A stretch of 64,000 bases of DNA. Source: an uncultured Polaribacter sp. Lineage in GTDB: Bacteria > Bacteroidota > Bacteroidia > Flavobacteriales > Flavobacteriaceae. The stretch spans positions 81,602 to 145,601 of the forward strand of contig NZ_CANMUE010000010.1 of the NCBI RefSeq assembly GCF_947500975.1, written 5' to 3'. The position numbers and the translations under genes were made by a program. Below the pieces are notes generated by a model that did no database searches, was not told where the DNA came from, and saw only the letters and a list, made by a program, of their open reading frames with translations. Positions 34,054-42,985 of this stretch are shown in pieces. Each line of letters opens with the position of its first letter. Position 1 is the first letter of the stretch.

Positions 34054-34962
34054 TCTAAGAATTACTTTTTCTAACAAGAGAGAAGTATCAATAAAAACCA
34101 AACTAAAAACACCTATTAATAATAAGATTTTAAGAACGTTATGTAAAAAAAAATATTCATTTTGCTTATTAGATTTCATCAAATAAAACCCCACAAAAAA
34201 AAGTGTAATTAAAGCTAAATAAAAATAATATCTCATATAACTTAATGCCGGATAACGAAATAGAACTATAATTGGAAAAAAAGTAAGAAGTAAAAGTAAA
34301 ACTGATATTTTTTTTGTTTTTTGCTCTCCGTAAAACACCGAAAAGGTTTTATAGTTATTTACAATTGCACCTTTACTATTTTGTAAATCTTTAATTAACT
34401 CTCTTACCATTATTACCAAAAACAGGAAAATTGCATGTACAAAAATAATGTTTGAAAAATTTTTATAATAAACAAACACTGCAAAAAATGGCAAAATGGT
34501 TAAAATAGTTGCTGACAATAATCCTGTAAATGGATATTTTTTTAGTTTATGCGAATAAAACCAAATGCCAAAAATATACATAGAAAAAAACAGTGCGGCT
34601 TTCCAAGAAACAAAACATCCGAAAGTAAATCCTAAAAAATTTAAAAAGAAATAAAGCGATAATTTTGTAGACTGTTTTACATAATTATCTAGGCCTGTTT
34701 TTAAAGGTCTGTTAATTCTATCAACCTTAACATCATAAAAATTATTAATTATATAACCTCCAGCAACTACACAGACTGACGCTAAAACAATGTAGTGTAG
34801 ATGTAAATCAAAAACTACATTTCTTAAAGATTTTTTTGAAGAAAAAATAAATATAGACGCCAAATATTGGGCTATAATTAATACAAGAATATTATAGCCT
34901 CTAATAACTGATAATAGACTTAAAATTTTAAAAATAATTCTTTTTACTCTGAAGGAAATCAT
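34045..34962 (-). CDS. UbiA-family prenyltransferase (GGGP synthase-like)
   Basis: 305 residues with about eight to nine membrane segments. The first Asp-rich motif is NNFYDVKVDRINRP (about 70-83), the prenyl-diphosphate/Mg site of UbiA enzymes, with a second polar loop at about 188-200 (RELIKDLQNSKGAI). In Flavobacteriia this gene, next to mevalonate-pathway genes, is often annotated geranylgeranylglycerol-phosphate geranylgeranyltransferase. Its location 10 bp after a mevalonate kinase gene supports an isoprenoid substrate; the acceptor is not certain from sequence. Confidence 0.85.
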   Translation of the reverse strand: MISFRVKRIIFKILSLLSVIRGYNILVLIIAQYLASIFIFSSKKSLRNVVFDLHLHYIVLASVCVVAGGYIINNFYDVKVDRINRPLKTGLDNYVKQSTKLSLYFFLNFLGFTFGCFVSWKAALFFSMYIFGIWFYSHKLKKYPFTGLLSATILTILPFFAVFVYYKNFSNIIFVHAIFLFLVIMVRELIKDLQNSKGAIVNNYKTFSVFYGEQKTKKISVLLLLLTFFPIIVLFRYPALSYMRYYFYLALITLFFVGFYLMKSNKQNEYFFLHNVLKILLLIGVFSLVFIDTSLLLEKVILRLN

Positions 34963-34972
34963 AGAGTAAATT

Positions 34973-35899
34973 TTAGAATCTATAAACTAACTCTAACTTA
35001 TAATCTTTTAAACTTTCTTGTGCTTTTTTGTAATCTTCAGTGAAACCTAAAATATAACCTCCTCCGCCAGAACCACAAAGTTTTAAATAATAATCATTAG
35101 ACACAATTCCTTTTTCCCAAACTTTATGAAACGCAGTAGGAATCATTGGTTTAAAGTTTTTTAGCACTATTTTAGATAAGTTTTTTACATTACTAAACAA
35201 AGATTTTACATTTCCTTGTAAAAAATCTTCGATACAAGCGTTTGTAGATATTGAAAATTCTTCGCTTATCATTTTTCTAAACCCTTCCTTTTTCATCTTA
35301 TTCATAAAGATATTAACCATTGGTTCTGTTTCGCCAATTTGCTCAGAATCTAATAAGAAAACAGCTCCTTTTCCTTCTTTTTGAGATGGAATTCCTGCTG
35401 GTTCAATATTTTCTTTAGAGTTAATTAAAATAGGCAAACTTAAGTAAGAATTTAATGGATCTAACCCAGAACTTTTTCCATGAAAAAAAGATTCCATTAA
35501 AGAAAATATAGCTTTTAATTTCAGTAATTTATCTCTTGTTAAATTTTCTAAAACTGTAATTTTATCATTAACATATTTATCATAAATTGATGCCACTAAA
35601 GCACCTGAACTTCCTACACCATAACCCTGAGGAATTGAAGAATCAAAATACATTCCGTTATCTAAATCAGTTTTAAACTCTTCTAAATTAAAAGAAACTA
35701 AATCTGTTTGTAAAGTAGAAACATAAGTGTAAAAACGATTTAAATTTTCGTTAGATTTTTTAGAATCTCCTTCTAAAATTTCTGAAGTTTTTAATGCTCC
35801 TCTATAAGTATTAAACGGTATTGCTAAACCTTTAGAATCTTTAATAATTCCATACTCTCCAAAAAGTAGAATTTTAGCGTAAAAAAGTGGACTTTTCAT
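34973..35899 (-). CDS. mvk: Mevalonate kinase (GHMP family)
   Basis: 308 residues. GHMP motifs: KILLFGEYGII near the N-terminus, the ATP-binding loop PQGYGVGSSGALVAS (about 90-104), and the C-terminal Gly-rich motif LCGSGGGGYILGF (about 270-282). It phosphorylates mevalonate in the classical mevalonate pathway. It is in the order decarboxylase, kinase, prenyltransferase on one strand; the 10-bp gap to the prenyltransferase shows an operon. A CAAAAATA at plus 35923-35930 gives a minus-strand TATTTTTG that could be its -7 element. Substrate assignment rests on context and should be read with the GYDIA kinase at 42982. Confidence 0.85.
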   Translation of the reverse strand: MKSPLFYAKILLFGEYGIIKDSKGLAIPFNTYRGALKTSEILEGDSKKSNENLNRFYTYVSTLQTDLVSFNLEEFKTDLDNGMYFDSSIPQGYGVGSSGALVASIYDKYVNDKITVLENLTRDKLLKLKAIFSLMESFFHGKSSGLDPLNSYLSLPILINSKENIEPAGIPSQKEGKGAVFLLDSEQIGETEPMVNIFMNKMKKEGFRKMISEEFSISTNACIEDFLQGNVKSLFSNVKNLSKIVLKNFKPMIPTAFHKVWEKGIVSNDYYLKLCGSGGGGYILGFTEDYKKAQESLKDYKLELVYRF

Positions 35900-36085
35900 A
35901 TTTTAATTAATCAATAGCGCTACAAAAATACAACTTTTAATGTTGTTAAAATGTTAACAAATACTTTTGATAACCATTTTCAAGTATGAACCAACTAATT
36001 AGCCTTTAAAAACAATATTTAAAAAAACACAATAAACTAACCATCAGCAATTTACATCTATTAATGAATCAGGATAACTAATTTT

Positions 36086-37165
36086 TTATAATTTTTTAGC
36101 ACCAAAACCAACAATATCACAAATATAATGGCTGTTTTGACAAAATACAGACAACTCATTATCAATAAATTGAATAATACTTTTTTTCTCGTTTTCAGGA
36201 AACAGCACATGTACGTTTGCGCCAGCATCTAAAGTAAAACAAATATTACTGTTTTTTTCTTGACGGTACTTCCAAATTTTATTGATAATTTCTAACGTAT
36301 TAGGTTTCATCAAAATAAAATAAGGATTACTTGTTAACATCATAGCATGCAAAGTTAAAGCCTCACTTTCTACTAAATTAATAAAGTCTTTTATGCTTCC
36401 TTCTTGAAGAATTTTAGACATTTTTGATAAGTTCTCATTCGCTTGTTTAAAACGATTTTCTGCATACGGGTGATTGTGCATTAAATTATGCCCCACAGTA
36501 CTTGATACAACTTTTTCACCTTTATCAACTAACAAAATCACATCTTGATAGTTGTTAAAAATGGGATGTACTTTATAAGGGAATTTAGTACCAAATAAAT
36601 CTGAGCTTCCTTCAATTTCAGAATGATTACCCCAAACAACCATCGGCCCTTCTATACTTCTACTTGCACTTCCAGAACCTAATCTTGCTAAAAAAGAAGC
36701 TTTTTTATTGATAAATTCTTCTGATAAAATTGGATTTAATTGTTTCTCTAAACTCATTAAACACATAGAAATTGCTGATAACCCACTTGCAGAAGAAGCA
36801 ATTCCACTTGAATGTGGAAAAGAATTTTTAGAATGTATTGTCATTTCATATTCAAAAATATAAGGACAATATTGTTCTACTCTTTTAAAGAATGATGCTA
36901 TTTTAGGCTTAAAATCTTTTTTTATTTTACCATCAAAATACATTTCAAATTGCACTTCCTCAGATTTTTCAATTTTCTTAAAATCTACCTTAGTAACTGT
37001 ATTGCAATTATTTAGCGTAAAACTAATAGAGGCATTTTTAGGAATTTGAGGATCACTTTTACCCCAATATTTTACCAAAGCAATGTTGCTTGGAGTTTGC
37101 CAAGTTACAGTGGTTTTATCAATTAAAACATCTATTTTTTTTGGAATAAAATCAGTTTCTAACAC
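36086..37165 (-). CDS. mvaD: Diphosphomevalonate decarboxylase
   Basis: 359 residues. Family segments: WQTPSNIALVKYWGKSD (about 23-39), ISFTLNNCNT, the phosphate loop SSGIASSASGLSAISM (about 116-131), GSGSASRSIEGPMVVWG (about 157-173) and LDAGANVHVLF (about 318-328). It converts mevalonate 5-diphosphate to isopentenyl diphosphate with ATP. The position upstream of mevalonate kinase, with HMG-CoA reductase nearby, confirms use of the mevalonate pathway. Confidence 0.95.
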   Translation of the reverse strand: MLETDFIPKKIDVLIDKTTVTWQTPSNIALVKYWGKSDPQIPKNASISFTLNNCNTVTKVDFKKIEKSEEVQFEMYFDGKIKKDFKPKIASFFKRVEQYCPYIFEYEMTIHSKNSFPHSSGIASSASGLSAISMCLMSLEKQLNPILSEEFINKKASFLARLGSGSASRSIEGPMVVWGNHSEIEGSSDLFGTKFPYKVHPIFNNYQDVILLVDKGEKVVSSTVGHNLMHNHPYAENRFKQANENLSKMSKILQEGSIKDFINLVESEALTLHAMMLTSNPYFILMKPNTLEIINKIWKYRQEKNSNICFTLDAGANVHVLFPENEKKSIIQFIDNELSVFCQNSHYICDIVGFGAKKL

Positions 37166-37198
37166 AGTATAAAATTTGCTGTAAAGATAAAAGTTACC

Positions 37199-37888
37199 TT
37201 AGACTTCTGCTAATTTTTGCAAAACTGATTCTTTGTAACTTCTACTTATTGGAATTGCTTTTTTCTCAATTTCTACAAATTCATTTGTGTAAGAACTAAT
37301 GTTTTTGAAAGAAACAATATATGATCTATGAACCCTCATAAAATTTTTTGATGCTAATTTTTGTTCTAAACTACTAATAGTTTCTCTTGTAACAATGGTT
37401 TTTGTTGATGTAATAATCTTCACATAATCGCTCAAACTTTCAATATACAAAATAGAATTAAAATCGATTTTTACCATTTTTCTATCAGCTCTTACAAACA
37501 TGAAATCATTTGCAGTTTCATTAGAAATTTTATTGAAAGTTACTTTTTGAATAGCTTCTAAAAAACGATCAAAAGCAATTGGTTTTAATAAATAATCTAC
37601 CACATTTAAGTTAAAACCATCAATTGCATAATCTCTATAAGCTGTTGTAAAAATTATTTTCGCTTTTGTATTGATAATTTTTGCCAAACTTAAACCTGTA
37701 ATTTCAGGCATATTAATGTCTAAAAAATAAATATCTGCTAAATTTTCTTGCATAAACAAAATTGCTTCTGAAGCATTTTTACAACTTTTAATCAATTCTA
37801 AATTAGGCGTTTTAGCAATATAAGTTGCCATAATCTCTCTTGCCATAGGCTCATCATCTACAACAACACAAGTTAATTTACGACTCAT
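37199..37888 (-). CDS. LytTR-family response regulator
   Basis: 229 residues: receiver domain (1-120) with VVDDEPMARE and phospho-acceptor Asp57 (YFLDINMPEITG), then a LytTR DNA-binding domain (about 132-229) with FMVRADRKMVKIDFNSILYIE (read as FMFVRADRKMVKI) and FMRVHRSYIV. It overlaps the start of the partner kinase gene's end by 11 bp, so the pair is coupled. Such pairs in Flavobacteriaceae control envelope or metabolic genes; the targets are unknown. Confidence 0.92.
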   Translation of the reverse strand: MSRKLTCVVVDDEPMAREIMATYIAKTPNLELIKSCKNASEAILFMQENLADIYFLDINMPEITGLSLAKIINTKAKIIFTTAYRDYAIDGFNLNVVDYLLKPIAFDRFLEAIQKVTFNKISNETANDFMFVRADRKMVKIDFNSILYIESLSDYVKIITSTKTIVTRETISSLEQKLASKNFMRVHRSYIVSFKNISSYTNEFVEIEKKAIPISRSYKESVLQKLAEV

Positions 37889-38930
37889 TTATATCTATTT
37901 TTAAATTAACTTTAAAAGTATTTTCTTTTTCAAAAATTTCTAAAGCATATTTTTCTTTGTAGAGTAATTCTAATCTTTTTTTTATGTTTTCTAATCCAAT
38001 TCCTTTTTTTGATTTCTCTACTTTTTTAACTGAATTTTCAGCTTCAAAATACAAAAAACTAGCATCTGTTTTTAAATTAATATTAATTTTTAAAACATCT
38101 TTAATTTGAGCCCCATGTTTAAAAGCATTTTCTATAAAAGGCAATAATAACATTGGAGCTATTTTTAAATTTTGATTAGCAATATCAATTTTAAAATTAA
38201 CATGTAAGCTACCCTGAAAGCGTAATTTTTCTAAAGAAATATAATTTTTTATATGATTAATTTCATCCTTTAAAAACACAAGAGGTTTATCTACTTGATA
38301 TAAAATATAATCCAACAAGTTAGATAATTTTAAAATCATTTCTGGTGCCTCTTCAGATTTTTTTAATGTAAAACCATATAAAGTGTTTAACGTATTAAAC
38401 AAAAAATGCGGATGAATCTGCATCTTCAAAAACTTTAATTCTTGTTCTTTTAACTGCAGTTGTGTTTGCAAAAATTTATTTTCTAAGGTTTTCTTTTCCT
38501 CTATAGATTTATAATGTTGTTTCCAAATTTTAAATCCGCTAGAAAGTGTAATAATCAATAAAACACACACTAAAATTACGCCAGAGTTTTTAGTTAATGC
38601 TGGCATTTGTTGAAACTCTAAATTGTAAAAAAACACAAATCCAAAAACCACCGTCATTAGCACAGCACAAACAATAAAAACACCTGCATAAAAACTATAC
38701 AATGCAAATTTTTTATGCTTCTTAACAGTTAAAAAATTAGGAATCAAATGATATATAAAAACATAAGAAGACACAATTGCAATTGTACTTAAAATGGAAG
38801 AAAACCAGAATATAAAGCTAGTGTTTTTAGAACCTACACTAAAAAAACTGTAGAAAAAAAACCAAACAACAAACCAGAAAAGAAAATGCAAAGGCACTTT
38901 TTTTAAAAAAATTAAAACTGGTTTATTCAT
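37878..38930 (-). CDS. LytS/YehU-type sensor histidine kinase
   Basis: 350 residues: four membrane helices (about 12-30, 40-62, 75-100, 112-135), a coiled-coil linker (about 138-170), the His_kinase domain with HPHFLFNTLNTLYGF (phospho-acceptor His near 175), and an ATPase domain with LPFIENAFKHG (N box) and KGIGLENIKKRLELLY (G box). No extracytoplasmic sensor domain is visible, so the membrane part itself probably senses. Partner of the LytTR regulator that follows. Confidence 0.92.
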   Translation of the reverse strand: MNKPVLIFLKKVPLHFLFWFVVWFFFYSFFSVGSKNTSFIFWFSSILSTIAIVSSYVFIYHLIPNFLTVKKHKKFALYSFYAGVFIVCAVLMTVVFGFVFFYNLEFQQMPALTKNSGVILVCVLLIITLSSGFKIWKQHYKSIEEKKTLENKFLQTQLQLKEQELKFLKMQIHPHFLFNTLNTLYGFTLKKSEEAPEMILKLSNLLDYILYQVDKPLVFLKDEINHIKNYISLEKLRFQGSLHVNFKIDIANQNLKIAPMLLLPFIENAFKHGAQIKDVLKININLKTDASFLYFEAENSVKKVEKSKKGIGLENIKKRLELLYKEKYALEIFEKENTFKVNLKIDINES

Positions 38931-39136
38931 CTTACAAATTAACTAATAATTCAAATTGATTCCCTTAAAAATAGGTGAAATTCTAATTTAACTGGCGTTT
39001 CTACATAAATTTAACTGCTTTTGTTTAAAAAGCATTTTTTTTGTTATAAACCCTTTTAAATTTGTAGTTTGTCGCTAATTATTTTTTTGACTTGCTTTTA
39101 CAAATACTTTTGGCATATAATTTTAAAACCAATATT

Positions 39137-39475
39137 ATGAATTTTATTTTAGAAGGTGGACCGCTTTTTATGGTTCCGTTATTAATTTTATTAATTATTG
39201 TTGTTATTCTTTTTGTAAAAGGGTTAAAAGACAACTCAGAGAAAAACTACAAACTTATTAAAGAAATAAGCTTATTTGCATTTGTTTTTGGAGTTTTAGG
39301 CTTTGTAATTGGACTTTTAGGTGCTTTGGAAGCAATTTCTGCAAATAGTGGAAATATGTCTCCCTCAATATTAGCAGGTGGTTTTAAAGTTGGCTTGCTC
39401 TCCCCTACTTTTGGAATGGTTATTTTTCTAATGGGGAAATTATTTACCATTATTTTAACTTCTATGAAAAAATAA
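39137..39475 (+). CDS. Small ExbB/MotA/TolQ-like membrane protein
   Basis: 112 residues from the ATG at 39137; an upstream in-frame ATG at 39092 adds a less typical 15 residues. Three hydrophobic segments (about 10-26, 45-68, 88-108) and a Gly-rich FGVLGFVIGLLGALEAI recall the proton-channel domain of MotA/TolQ/ExbB proteins, but the length is half the norm and no ExbD-like partner is adjacent. TAAATTTG at 39057-39064 is a plausible -7 element. Confidence 0.68.
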   Translation: MNFILEGGPLFMVPLLILLIIVVILFVKGLKDNSEKNYKLIKEISLFAFVFGVLGFVIGLLGALEAISANSGNMSPSILAGGFKVGLLSPTFGMVIFLMGKLFTIILTSMKK

Positions 39476-39494
39476 AACATTTTATTCTTTCAGT

Positions 39495-39540
39495 AAAAAA
39501 AAGCATCTTTCTAATTCTTAGAAATGATGCTTTTTTGTTT
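39495..39540 (+). terminator. Terminator after ExbB-like gene
   Basis: AAAAGCATCTTTCTAA pairs with TTAGAAATGATGCTTTT (one bulged T) and a T6 run follows. Confidence 0.8.
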
Positions 39541-39555
39541 GTATTTTTGTGATGG

Positions 39556-40164
39556 ATGAAAAACAAAAAAGTCTTTTTATTATTGAATGGAGAAACTCCA
39601 AAAATAGTTCCAGATGTTTCTAATTATGATATCATTTGTGCAACAGATGGCGCTTATCAATATTTAAAAGAAAATAATATTGCGCCTCATTTTATTAGTG
39701 GAGATTTTGATTCTTTACAAGAGATTCCGAAAAATATTGAAGTAATTTCAACACCAAATCAAAATTTTACAGATTTTGATAAAATACTGCAAATTCTATT
39801 TGAAAAAGGCTATACAAAAGTTGATGTTTTTGGCGCAAGCGGAAAAGAACAAGATCATTTTTTAGGAAATTTACACACAGCAATTCAGTTTAAAGAAAAA
39901 ATAAAACTAACTTTTTTTGATAATAATAGTCGGTATTTTTTAGCCGATAAAAACACTAAAATTTCTGACTGTAAAAATAAGATTGTTTCTTTAATTCCGT
40001 TTCCAAAAGCGACCAGTATTGTTACATCAGGATTAAAATATCAATTAAATAACGAAGATTTAGTTTTCGGAAAAAGAATTGGCACTAGAAATATTGCCAT
40101 AGAAAACAATGTAACAATCACTTTTAAAACTGGTGATTTATTTATTTTTATCAATCATAAATAG
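39556..40164 (+). CDS. thiN: Thiamine pyrophosphokinase
   Basis: 202 residues of the TPK family: CATDGAYQYL (about 29-38), HFISGDFDSL (about 50-59), the QNFTDFDKILQ metal/phosphate motif (about 75-85) and DVFGASGKEQDHFLGNLH (about 92-109), plus a C-terminal beta-sandwich with SIVTSGLKYQLNN. It transfers pyrophosphate from ATP to thiamine, making the active cofactor. TATTTTTG at 39542-39549 just before the start may be the -7 of a near-leaderless mRNA. It probably shares a transcript with the small gene that follows. Confidence 0.93.
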   Translation: MKNKKVFLLLNGETPKIVPDVSNYDIICATDGAYQYLKENNIAPHFISGDFDSLQEIPKNIEVISTPNQNFTDFDKILQILFEKGYTKVDVFGASGKEQDHFLGNLHTAIQFKEKIKLTFFDNNSRYFLADKNTKISDCKNKIVSLIPFPKATSIVTSGLKYQLNNEDLVFGKRIGTRNIAIENNVTITFKTGDLFIFINHK

Positions 40165-40171
40165 AAAAAAA

Positions 40172-40405
40172 ATGAGCAGAAAAATAAAATTATTATGGGA
40201 TTTTAGAGGACCAGACGCCAAAGAAACTGCAAAACACCATACCGTTCATTTAAAAGAATTTGCCATTTTAGAAAGTTTGAATTTTCATAAAATTGACGTT
40301 CAAGAAAAGAACCCAATGTTAGTTACCGCTTTTATAACTGTTGACGAAAAAGACATGAAAATTTACAGAGATGCTTTAAAACCACATAGAGGAGAAATTG
40401 GGTGA
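40172..40405 (+). CDS. Conserved small protein, unknown
   Basis: 77 residues from the ATG at 40172. The longer reading from 40133 overlaps the TPK gene and lacks support. Sequence KIKLLWDFRGPDAKETAKHH, then LNFHKIDVQEKNPMLVTAFI, gives a small alpha-beta protein with several His, no signal and no membrane segment. It lies 7 bp after the TPK gene. Function unknown. Confidence 0.7.
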   Translation: MSRKIKLLWDFRGPDAKETAKHHTVHLKEFAILESLNFHKIDVQEKNPMLVTAFITVDEKDMKIYRDALKPHRGEIG

Positions 40406-40489
40406 CTTAGTTTGTTTTTAAATTTTTAAAACACTAAATCAACTAACTATGAATATCAAACATTAAAACCGCTACAAATTCATGTTAAC

Positions 40490-40982
40490 GTTAGGCAACA
40501 TATAAAAATAAGTATTTAGAAATGAAATTTGAATATATAATATCAGGAATTATCGGACTCATGACTGGAGCAATAGGCTCTATAGTTGCACCATGGTTTA
40601 AATGGAAACTGGAGCAAAAAAAAGAGTCCAGAAACGAAAAGGTTACACTACTTCGTGAACTGAGAAAATTTCTTGAGAAAAACGAGCCTAAAGAGAAAGA
40701 TTTTATTAATTCTGAAATCTACATGAGAATAAGGCCATACTTATCTAATGAATTTGTGGAAGAATTAGAGGATAATACAAGTGGATATATATCACCGAAT
40801 TCTAGAAGTTATTATAAAGGCCAATTATTGAAAGAACTTGAAGTAATTGAAGATTCTTGGGATTTAAGCTTATCAAAAAAAGGTAAAAAGAAAAAAGAAT
40901 ACAATGTAAAAAGTATTACTCCTTTAATAAAAGTGTCAATGGGTATTTATCAACCGAAAAAAAAATAAACATGTTGCCTAAC
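40490..40982. other. Cassette-like unit with 12-bp inverted ends
   Basis: GTTAGGCAACAT (40490-40501) and ATGTTGCCTAAC (40971-40982) are perfect inverted repeats flanking a single small ORF by 20 and 2 bp. The terminal heptamers fit integron core-site patterns GTTRRRY and RYYYAAC in the orientation seen at the ends of a gene cassette. No integron integrase or second full attC is visible. Confidence 0.55.
40522..40968 (+). CDS. Cassette ORF: small membrane-anchored protein, unknown
   Basis: 148 residues. One N-terminal membrane helix (about 5-25, IISGIIGLMTGAIGSIVAPW) with KWKLEQKKESR facing the cytoplasm, then a soluble helical domain and a Lys-rich C-terminus (SKKGKKKKE, QPKKK). No family recognised. 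It is the only gene in a unit bounded by 12-bp inverted repeats, so it was probably acquired as a module. Proteins with one helix and a charged domain are common as cassette-borne genes; nothing more can be said. Confidence 0.65.
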   Translation: MKFEYIISGIIGLMTGAIGSIVAPWFKWKLEQKKESRNEKVTLLRELRKFLEKNEPKEKDFINSEIYMRIRPYLSNEFVEELEDNTSGYISPNSRSYYKGQLLKELEVIEDSWDLSLSKKGKKKKEYNVKSITPLIKVSMGIYQPKKK

Positions 40983-41148
40983 ACTACCTATAAACAACAA
41001 GATCTTCTGGTTTAATAGTAACATTTGTGTATTTTTATGAAGTCCGAAAAATCTTTGGAATTTTGCTTTAAACAAGTAAAAAAACTATGTGGTTGGCGGA
41101 AAGCAAACACTAGTTTTACTCCCTTACTGTACATTTACAAACCACTAA
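40983..41148. other. Palindrome-rich noncoding flank of the cassette-like unit
   Basis: Inverted pairs include TTTGCTTT (41062-41069) with AAAGCAAA (41100-41107), and AAAACTA with TAGTTTT around them. It directly follows the right 12-bp repeat and could be the folded part of a recombination site. Confidence 0.4.
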
Positions 41149-41703
41149 TTATTTCCACTTAATTCCACAACCCACACTAGGCTTTTGGTTTTCTAAAACA
41201 GATTTAGTTTCTAATAAATTATGTAAAGCATTTCTAATATCTATTCCAGTAACAGGCTTTCCATTTCCAGGTCTAGAATCATCTAACTGACCATGATAAA
41301 CAGATTTTAAATCAGCATCAAAAATATAAAAATCTGGTGTACAAGCTGCATCGTAAGCTTTTGCTACTTGTTGAGTTTCATCAAACAAATAAGGAAAAGG
41401 GTAATTTAAATTTTCCGAAACCTTTTTCATGAATTTTGGACCATCCTGTGGATAATTTTCAATCTCATTGCTACTGATTGCAATAAAATTTATACCTTTC
41501 TCTTGATACATCGATGCCATTTTTACCAATTCTTCATTCACGTGAATTACAAAAGGGCAATGATTACAGATAAACATAATAACAGTTCCTTTTTTTCCTT
41601 TTGCTTCATTTAAAGAAACCATTTTATTATCAACTGAATTTATTAAAGTAAAATCTGGTGCTTTTTTTCCTATTGCAAATTCGTTTGATTCTGTTCTTGC
41701 CAT
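41149..41703 (-). CDS. Thioredoxin-like redoxin (AhpC/TSA type)
   Basis: 184 residues without a signal peptide. Redoxin fold with APDFTLINSVDNKMVSL, the active site FICNHCPFVIH (Cys46-x2-Cys49, an NH spacer), then ISSNEIENYPQDGP and a cis-Pro region CTPDFYIFD (about 117-125). A third Cys lies at the C-terminus (VGCGIKW). It probably reduces peroxide or disulfides in the cytoplasm. Family members with CNHCP are common in marine Bacteroidota. No operon partner is obvious. Confidence 0.88.
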   Translation of the reverse strand: MARTESNEFAIGKKAPDFTLINSVDNKMVSLNEAKGKKGTVIMFICNHCPFVIHVNEELVKMASMYQEKGINFIAISSNEIENYPQDGPKFMKKVSENLNYPFPYLFDETQQVAKAYDAACTPDFYIFDADLKSVYHGQLDDSRPGNGKPVTGIDIRNALHNLLETKSVLENQKPSVGCGIKWK

Positions 41704-41773
41704 TTTTATGTTCTTTATTTTTTATCTAGTCTTTTAAGATTGCTTCGCAAACTCGCAATGACGTTTTTTGTTT

Positions 41774-42985
41774 TTAATTTTCTGCCAAAGCTTTTGCACA
41801 AATATAACCACCTGTCCAAGCATTTTGAAAGTTAAATCCGCCAGTGACCGCATCAATATTTAAAACTTCACCTACAAAAAACAGGTTTTTATGTTTTTTA
41901 CTTTCAAAACGTTTAAAGTTTATTTCTTTTAAATCAACACCTCCAGCAGTTACAAATTCATCTTTAAAAGTAGTTCTTCCGTTTGCGTTAAAGATTCCTT
42001 TTGTTAACTGTTTAGCTAAATTTTCTAATTGATTATTATTTAAATCTGCCCAGTTTTGGTTGTTATTAATTTCGGATGCAATTACAAAACGCTCCCACAA
42101 CCTTTTAGATATTTCACTAAATGGCGATTTTAAAATTACCGTTTTTCTAGGCTCTTTCTTTTTCAAGTTTAACAATACGTTCAAAACTTTATCAGTTGGT
42201 CTAGACAACCAATTTACCTCAACATTATATTGATAATTTTTATCAGCCAAAATTCTTGCTCCAAAAGCTGAAAGCTTTAAAATTGCTGGACCACTCATTC
42301 CCCAATGCGTTATTAATAAAGGCCCAAAAGCTTCTAATTTTGTACCCACAATATTTACAGTGGCATTAGGAACTGAAATACCTAGTAAATCAACCAACCT
42401 TTTGTCGTTGATATTAAACGTAAATAAAGACGGAACAGGCTCAATGACCGAATGATCTAAAGTTTCACATAATTCCCAAATTTTTTTAGAACTTCCAGCT
42501 GCAATTACTAATTTATCAGCTTTAAAAACTTGCTCTTTAGTGTTAATAACCCACTCGTTTTCTTGTTGATAAACTGAATTCACTCCATGATTTGTTAACA
42601 CTTTAATTCCTAAGTTATCAACTGCTTTTTGAAAACAATCTATAATTGCTTGACTTGTATTTACTTCTGGAAAAACACGATTATCATCTTCAATTTTTAG
42701 GGGTACATTTCTATTATCAAACCACTCAAAAGTATCACCAGTCATAAATTGATGAAAAGGCCCCAACAATTCTTTTTCTCCTCTAGGATAGAATTTTACC
42801 AACTCTTTTGGCTCAAAACATGCGTGTGTTACATTACACCTACCACCTCCAGAAATTTTTACTTTCTGCAAAACATCTTTCCCTTTTTCTAAAATTGTAA
42901 TATCTAAATCCGGGTTGTTTTCTTTTGCATTTATTGCTGTAAAATATCCTGCTGCTCCTCCTCCAATAATTACTATTTTACTCAT
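41774..42985 (-). CDS. FAD-dependent oxidoreductase, HI0933/BaiN family
   Basis: 403 residues: N-terminal Rossmann motif IVIIGGGAAGYFTAINA, the family motif KVKISGGGRCNVTHA (about 42-56), and a C-terminal flavin segment LFFVGEVLNIDAVTGGFNFQ (about 368-387) and AWTGG. Members bind FAD tightly; the reaction is unknown for most. The start overlaps the GYDIA kinase stop by 4 bp, so it belongs to the HMG-CoA reductase operon; this could mean a reductase for an isoprenoid, which is inference only. Confidence 0.9.
   Translation of the reverse strand: MSKIVIIGGGAAGYFTAINAKENNPDLDITILEKGKDVLQKVKISGGGRCNVTHACFEPKELVKFYPRGEKELLGPFHQFMTGDTFEWFDNRNVPLKIEDDNRVFPEVNTSQAIIDCFQKAVDNLGIKVLTNHGVNSVYQQENEWVINTKEQVFKADKLVIAAGSSKKIWELCETLDHSVIEPVPSLFTFNINDKRLVDLLGISVPNATVNIVGTKLEAFGPLLITHWGMSGPAILKLSAFGARILADKNYQYNVEVNWLSRPTDKVLNVLLNLKKKEPRKTVILKSPFSEISKRLWERFVIASEINNNQNWADLNNNQLENLAKQLTKGIFNANGRTTFKDEFVTAGGVDLKEINFKRFESKKHKNLFFVGEVLNIDAVTGGFNFQNAWTGGYICAKALAEN

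Noticed and set aside
40490..40982. Reporting a true integron
   Set aside because: Only one cassette-like unit, no integron integrase and no full second attC; recorded as cassette-like instead.
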